Position numbers and translations under genes: made by a program. The notes under the pieces were generated by a model. That model ran no database searches, had not been told where the DNA came from, and saw only the letters and a list, made by a program, of their open reading frames with translations. DNA of 64,000 nucleotides from JAWLBY01 sp041687455 (lineage in GTDB: Bacteria > Pseudomonadota > Gammaproteobacteria > Xanthomonadales > Xanthomonadaceae): the NCBI GenBank assembly GCA_041687455.1, contig JAWLBY010000012.1:62001-126000 (forward strand). The letters are read 5' to 3'. Each line of letters opens with the position of its first letter. The stretch's first letter is position 1. Below are positions 60,252 through 64,000 of the stretch, in pieces.

Positions 60252-61718
60252 TCAGCCGCCCGGCTCGAAGCCATTGCGGAAGATCCGCAACGCGGCCTGC
60301 GCCGGCGCGCAGTCGAAATCGTCCGGTTGTGCGAGCCAGCGGACCTGCCGGCGCGGTTCGGCCGCGACCGTCGTCGGAATCTGCTCGACCACGGCGCGCA
60401 CGCAATACGGTTCGTCCAGCACGCTGCCGAATTCGCGCAGGCCGACCTGCAGCCCCCACCACTCGGCCGGATCGGACGGCAGCTCGATCGACGTGCCCGG
60501 ATTGGCACGCGGCCGAATCAGCCGGAAGTCGAAATCGTGCACGAGGTGGCCGTCGGTCATCCGGGCATCGGCGTTGCGTTCGAGCAGCCCATCCAGGCCC
60601 GGATGGGCGGATCCGGACAGCACCCGGTACCAGGTCAGCAGCCGCTCGGCCTGCCACAGCGAACTGTCGTCCGAGAATGGCGTGTAGAAGCGACTGATTC
60701 GCTCCGGGTCATGGCGGCTGACGAATGCTTCGCCGTCGGCGACCGGGTAGGCGACGTCGAGGGTCGGATCGAACTCCGACAGCCCGACGACTTCGCCCTC
60801 GGCGGCGATCAGTCCGAGATCCTTGCCGATCACCTGCCAGGCTCCGCCTTCGCCGGACGGCTGCAGCACGCTGACCTCGAGCGCCGCGAAGTCGTACTGG
60901 AATCCGCTCGATGCCGCGACCGCGAGCACCAGCGCCGGAATACCATCGGAGTAGCCGGAAAACACGCCGCTGCGATCGAGCGCGACGTCGACGGTCGGCG
61001 CGCCCGGCAACGCGATCGGCAGATACCGCAGTGGGTTGATGCTGTCCTTCGAGAACGCGGTGCGCCCGCCGTTGCCGTTGCTCGGCCGCTCCCGCGGGTC
61101 GAGGAATTCGAAATGCAGGTGCTTGAACTCGGCGCCGCCCGGCGCGGTGCTGCCGGTATAGCCGAGGTGGTCGCCGCGGGCGACAACCTGGTTCTCGACC
61201 ACCAGCAGATCCTGCACGTGGCGATAGGCCGCGGTGATGCACGGACTGTCGGCGTTGCAGGCGCTGGTCGGCGTGGCATCGGCAGCAACCGTGCCGCTGG
61301 CCGGACAATACAGTTCGAGTGTCTGGTCCGGCGCGACGCCGGTGATCCGCTTGACCAGTCCGCTGCAGACCGCAAACGCAGGATTGCCGACGTAGCCGTT
61401 CGTGAATGTCGCGGCCCGGGTCGCGAGATCGAGCCCGCGATGGAACGACACCGGTCGGCTGTCGTCGGCGAAATTGCGCAGGCCATAGCCATTGTGGATC
61501 GGCAGGTCGGTCCGCGCCGGATCCGGTGCGACATGCGGACACGGCTGGCCGGGCTGCCAGTCGCCGGGCGCCTCGCCCAGCCGGCCGCACAGCGGCCAGA
61601 TCAGTCCCGGCAGAGTCGGCGCCGCCAGCAGCGGAGCGCAACCGAGCAGGCCCGCCACGCACAGCGCTGCTGCCATCAACCGCCGCGCGAACACTGCGCC
61701 GCTGCCCGACTTCCGCAT
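60252..61718 (-). CDS. Secreted M23/LytM-type peptidase with IFxxGFE tail
   Basis: A 488-residue protein. The ATG at 61718 follows GGGAGG; the signal peptide is MAAALCVAGLLGCAPLLAAP. The LytM zinc motif HxxxD is H93/D97 (FHRGLDLA), a further His is H167 (YRHVQD) and HxH is H200/H202 (HLHFEF). The C-terminal half (about 230-480) is not recognised. It ends RIFRNGFEPGG, the same tail type as on the metalloprotease at 2605-5784. An endopeptidase role on peptidoglycan or proteins is likely. The 161-bp gap to the HEACH gene (convergent) shows nothing clear. Confidence 0.9.
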   Translation of the reverse strand: MRKSGSGAVFARRLMAAALCVAGLLGCAPLLAAPTLPGLIWPLCGRLGEAPGDWQPGQPCPHVAPDPARTDLPIHNGYGLRNFADDSRPVSFHRGLDLATRAATFTNGYVGNPAFAVCSGLVKRITGVAPDQTLELYCPASGTVAADATPTSACNADSPCITAAYRHVQDLLVVENQVVARGDHLGYTGSTAPGGAEFKHLHFEFLDPRERPSNGNGGRTAFSKDSINPLRYLPIALPGAPTVDVALDRSGVFSGYSDGIPALVLAVAASSGFQYDFAALEVSVLQPSGEGGAWQVIGKDLGLIAAEGEVVGLSEFDPTLDVAYPVADGEAFVSRHDPERISRFYTPFSDDSSLWQAERLLTWYRVLSGSAHPGLDGLLERNADARMTDGHLVHDFDFRLIRPRANPGTSIELPSDPAEWWGLQVGLREFGSVLDEPYCVRAVVEQIPTTVAAEPRRQVRWLAQPDDFDCAPAQAALRIFRNGFEPGG

Positions 61719-61920
61719 CGTCGACCTCCCCTGTCCGGCCGTTGCCGCGATGGCCGGCGACGGACGGCAGATCATAGGCGCGTCGAGCGGCTGCGGGCGA
61801 CCCGTGGCGACGTGGCCGCCAGCGCGCCGCGATTGCTTCCCCGCACTTGCGGCGACGGCCCCGCCCGTCTAGCCTGCTGCCCTTCCCGCGCGCCCGCGCG
61901 GTCGTTCTGGAGTCGATTCA

Positions 61921-63828
61921 ATGCAGTATTCCCGCGCTTTGCTCGCGCTCGGCATCGCCGCCGCGCTGTCCGCCTGCACCGCCGAACAGGGCGGCGCGGT
62001 GGTCGACAAGATCACCGAGACACCGGAGCAGTTCGTCGCCCGCGTCAATGCGACGATCGAGAAGACCACGCCGGAGATCACTTCCGCCGATTGGCTCGCG
62101 AACACCTACATCAACGAGGACAGCCAGCGGGTGTCGGCGGCCGCCAACGAGCGCTGGCTCGGCATGCTGACCGGTTTCGTCAAGCAGGCGGCAATGTACG
62201 ACGGCATGGACATGCCGGCGGAGACCGCCCGTGCGCTGCAGCTACTCAAGCTCGGCACTTCCAACCCGGCACCGAGCGACCCGGCCAAGCTGTCCGAGCT
62301 GACCGCGATCACGTCGCGGATGCAGGCTGCCTACGGCTCAGGCAAGTACTGCACGGACCCGGCCGACAGCGCGACCTGCCGTGACCTCGGCCAGTTGTCG
62401 GAAGTGCTGGCCAAGAACCGCGACTACGCGGCACAGCTCGAGGCCTGGCGCGGCTGGCACTCGATCGCACCGCCGATGCGCGACGACTACCGCCGCTTCG
62501 CCGAGCTGGTCAACGAAGGCGCACGCGAGATCGGGTTTGCCGACGCCGGTGACATGTGGCGGTCCGGCTATGACATGAGCCCGGCCGACATGAAGGCCGA
62601 GACCGAGCGCCTGTGGGGCCAGGTCGAGCCGCTGTACCAGGATCTGCACTGCTACGTCCGCGACAAGCTGGTCGCCCGCTACGGCGAGCAGGGCCAGGTC
62701 GACGGCAAGATCCCGGCCCACCTGACCGGCAACATGTGGCAACAGGACTGGGGCAACCTGTGGGACTTCCTCGAGCCGTATCCGGGCCAGGGCAGCCTCG
62801 ACATCAGCGGCGCGCTGCAGGCGCAGCGTGACAAGGCCTACGGCGAAGCGCTCGCCAAGGCCGGCCGCTCGCCGACCGCCGAGCAGATCGTCGATGCCAA
62901 CGTCGCCGCCGACCGTGCCCAGGCGATCGCGATGACCCGACTCGCCGAGAGTTTCTATACCTCGCTCGGCATGCCGGCACTGCCGGACACGTTCTACACC
63001 GACTCGATGATGACCCAGCCGCGCGACCGCGACGTGGTCTGCCACGCCAGCGCCTGGCCGATGGACACCAAGGGTGACGTGCGCATCAAGATGTGCATCA
63101 AGCCGAACGAAGAAGAGCTGACGACGATCTATCACGAACTCGGCCATATCTTCTATTACATGGCCTACAAGGATCTGGCCCCGATCTTCCAGGGCGGTGC
63201 GCACGACGGCTTCCACGAGGCGATCGGCGACACCATCGTGCTGTCGATGACACCGAAGTACCTGGCGTCGATCGGGCTGGTCGGCGATCCGACCGTGTCG
63301 GATCAGGCAACCATCAACGAGCAGATGCGGATGGCACTGGCAAAGGTCGCGTTCATGCCGTTCGGCCTGCTGATCGACCGCTGGCGCTGGGGTGTGTTCG
63401 ACGGCTCGATCACGCCGGACAACTACAACCAGGCCTGGTGGGAGCTGAAGGCGAAATACCAGGGCGTGGCGCCGGCCGAGCCGCGCGGCGAGGAGCTCTT
63501 CGACCCGGCGGCGAAATACCACGTGCCGGGCAACACGCCGTACACACGCTATTTCCTGTCGCACATCCTGCAGTTCCAGTTCTACAAGGCGCTGTGCGAT
63601 GCGTCCGGCCACAGCGGCCCGCTGCACACCTGCAGCTTCGCCAACAACCCGGAAGCCGGCCAGCGCTACTGGGCGATGCTGTCGAAGGGCTCCAGTCAGC
63701 CGTGGCAGCAGACCCTGAAGGAACTGACCGGCGGTGAGCAGATGGACGGTTCGGCCGTGCTCGAGTACTTCGCGCCACTGCAGGGCTGGCTGAAGGATCA
63801 GAACGCCGGCAAGAGCTGCGGCTGGTAA
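61921..63828 (+). CDS. M2 family peptidyl-dipeptidase A (ACE-like) lipoprotein
   Basis: A 635-residue soluble ACE homolog. The signal peptide has lipobox LSAC (Cys19). The catalytic motif is H405-E-L-G-H409, with third zinc ligand E433 in GFHEAIGDT. Other M2 features are YHELGHIFYYMAYKDLAPIFQGGAH and the late LSHILQFQFYKALCDASGH. It should remove C-terminal dipeptides in the periplasm. Xanthomonas citri has a characterised relative. It is transcribed away from the M23 gene. Confidence 0.95.
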   Translation: MQYSRALLALGIAAALSACTAEQGGAVVDKITETPEQFVARVNATIEKTTPEITSADWLANTYINEDSQRVSAAANERWLGMLTGFVKQAAMYDGMDMPAETARALQLLKLGTSNPAPSDPAKLSELTAITSRMQAAYGSGKYCTDPADSATCRDLGQLSEVLAKNRDYAAQLEAWRGWHSIAPPMRDDYRRFAELVNEGAREIGFADAGDMWRSGYDMSPADMKAETERLWGQVEPLYQDLHCYVRDKLVARYGEQGQVDGKIPAHLTGNMWQQDWGNLWDFLEPYPGQGSLDISGALQAQRDKAYGEALAKAGRSPTAEQIVDANVAADRAQAIAMTRLAESFYTSLGMPALPDTFYTDSMMTQPRDRDVVCHASAWPMDTKGDVRIKMCIKPNEEELTTIYHELGHIFYYMAYKDLAPIFQGGAHDGFHEAIGDTIVLSMTPKYLASIGLVGDPTVSDQATINEQMRMALAKVAFMPFGLLIDRWRWGVFDGSITPDNYNQAWWELKAKYQGVAPAEPRGEELFDPAAKYHVPGNTPYTRYFLSHILQFQFYKALCDASGHSGPLHTCSFANNPEAGQRYWAMLSKGSSQPWQQTLKELTGGEQMDGSAVLEYFAPLQGWLKDQNAGKSCGW

Positions 63829-63850
63829 CCGACGCAGCACAATTGCGCGA

Positions 63851-63874
63851 CGGGGCCGGCGTCAGCCGGCCTCG
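63851..63874. terminator. Terminator-like hairpin after the M2 peptidase
   Basis: GGCCGGC-GTCA-GCCGGCC core with further pairing to about 10 bp (one G-T), followed by TCGTCGTTT. It may serve both converging genes. Confidence 0.55.
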
Positions 63875-63894
63875 TCGTTTCCATGACCGGCTCG

Positions 63895-64000
63895 TTACCC
63901 TTGGCAGCAGCGACGCCGATCGCCCGAGTACAGCACGTTGCCGGCACTGCGCCGCAGCCACGGCACGAGGTCGAACCAGACCGCGAACATCGCCGTGATC
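63895..64000 (-). CDS. C-terminal end of an unidentified gene (partial)
   Basis: The minus-strand frame ending in TAA at 63895 reads FAVWFDLVPWLRRSAGNVLY followed by a Cys-containing short tail. The rest lies beyond the window. Aromatic content suggests a membrane-protein end, but this is only 34 codons and could be chance. Confidence 0.35.
   Translation of the reverse strand, partial: ITAMFAVWFDLVPWLRRSAGNVLYSGDRRRCCQG

Overview
The window reads as a high-GC gammaproteobacterial chromosome, most likely of the Xanthomonadales/Lysobacterales. Evidence is the ftsK-lolA-rarA-crcB-serS and trxB-aat-infA order, a complete minCDE operon, dispersed palindromic intergenic repeats (REP-like elements of the GCAGGAGCCGCTTCAGCGG type, CCCTCTCCC/GGGAGAGGG elements, GGGATTCGGGATT elements), a soluble M2 (ACE-like) peptidase, and two secreted proteins that end in a short I-F-x-x-G-F-E tail. 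Species cannot be fixed from the sequence alone.

Region 1 (about 1-9560) is a probable integrated island. It has lower GC than the rest, mostly unrecognised small genes, a 1059-residue secreted M12B-type metalloprotease, an XRE regulator with a palindromic operator, an AlpA-type regulator and an intact P4-type tyrosine integrase at the right edge. Just outside the integrase lies a sequence resembling a tRNA-Ser 3' end followed by a strong terminator, a candidate attachment site. Region 2 (9668-22969) is core: ychJ-like, serS, DUF805, crcB (with an altered filter motif), rarA, lolA, nadA and ftsK on the minus strand, then trxB, a FemAB/GNAT-like gene, aat and infA on the plus strand. The ftsK-trxB gap is about 1 kb and holds an unusual compound tandem repeat.

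Region 3 (22970-35922) starts with a decayed chimeric pseudogene and an NTF2-like secreted protein, then a polyamine uptake and catabolism locus. The minus-strand operon spuA/puuD-puuA-spuC-potF-potG-potH-potI, followed by a coupled GNAT gene, is divergent from a second glutamine-synthetase-like gene and a gamma-glutamylputrescine oxidase gene. The genes fit import of putrescine and its breakdown by both transamination and gamma-glutamylation. Region 4 (36154-40610) has DUF2058, slyX, two nucleotide-sugar dehydrogenases and a periplasmic FKBP isomerase.

Region 5 (40915-48457): tRNA-Arg(ACG), an arsR-gapdh-arsJ operon (export of arsenate as 1-arseno-3-phosphoglycerate), an SPFH protein with an Arc-like partner, an alpha/beta hydrolase, a PH-like membrane protein, a VanY-type carboxypeptidase and DUF423. 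Region 6 (48506-56821): a four-gene ABC system (ATPase, ABC-2 permease, GldG-like, DUF4340), an SRPBCC membrane protein and a LuxR-type two-component pair. Region 7 (56974-64000): a GNAT gene, minC-minD-minE, a HEACH putative metalloprotein, an M23 peptidase with the GFE tail, the M2 peptidase, and the end of an unidentified gene.
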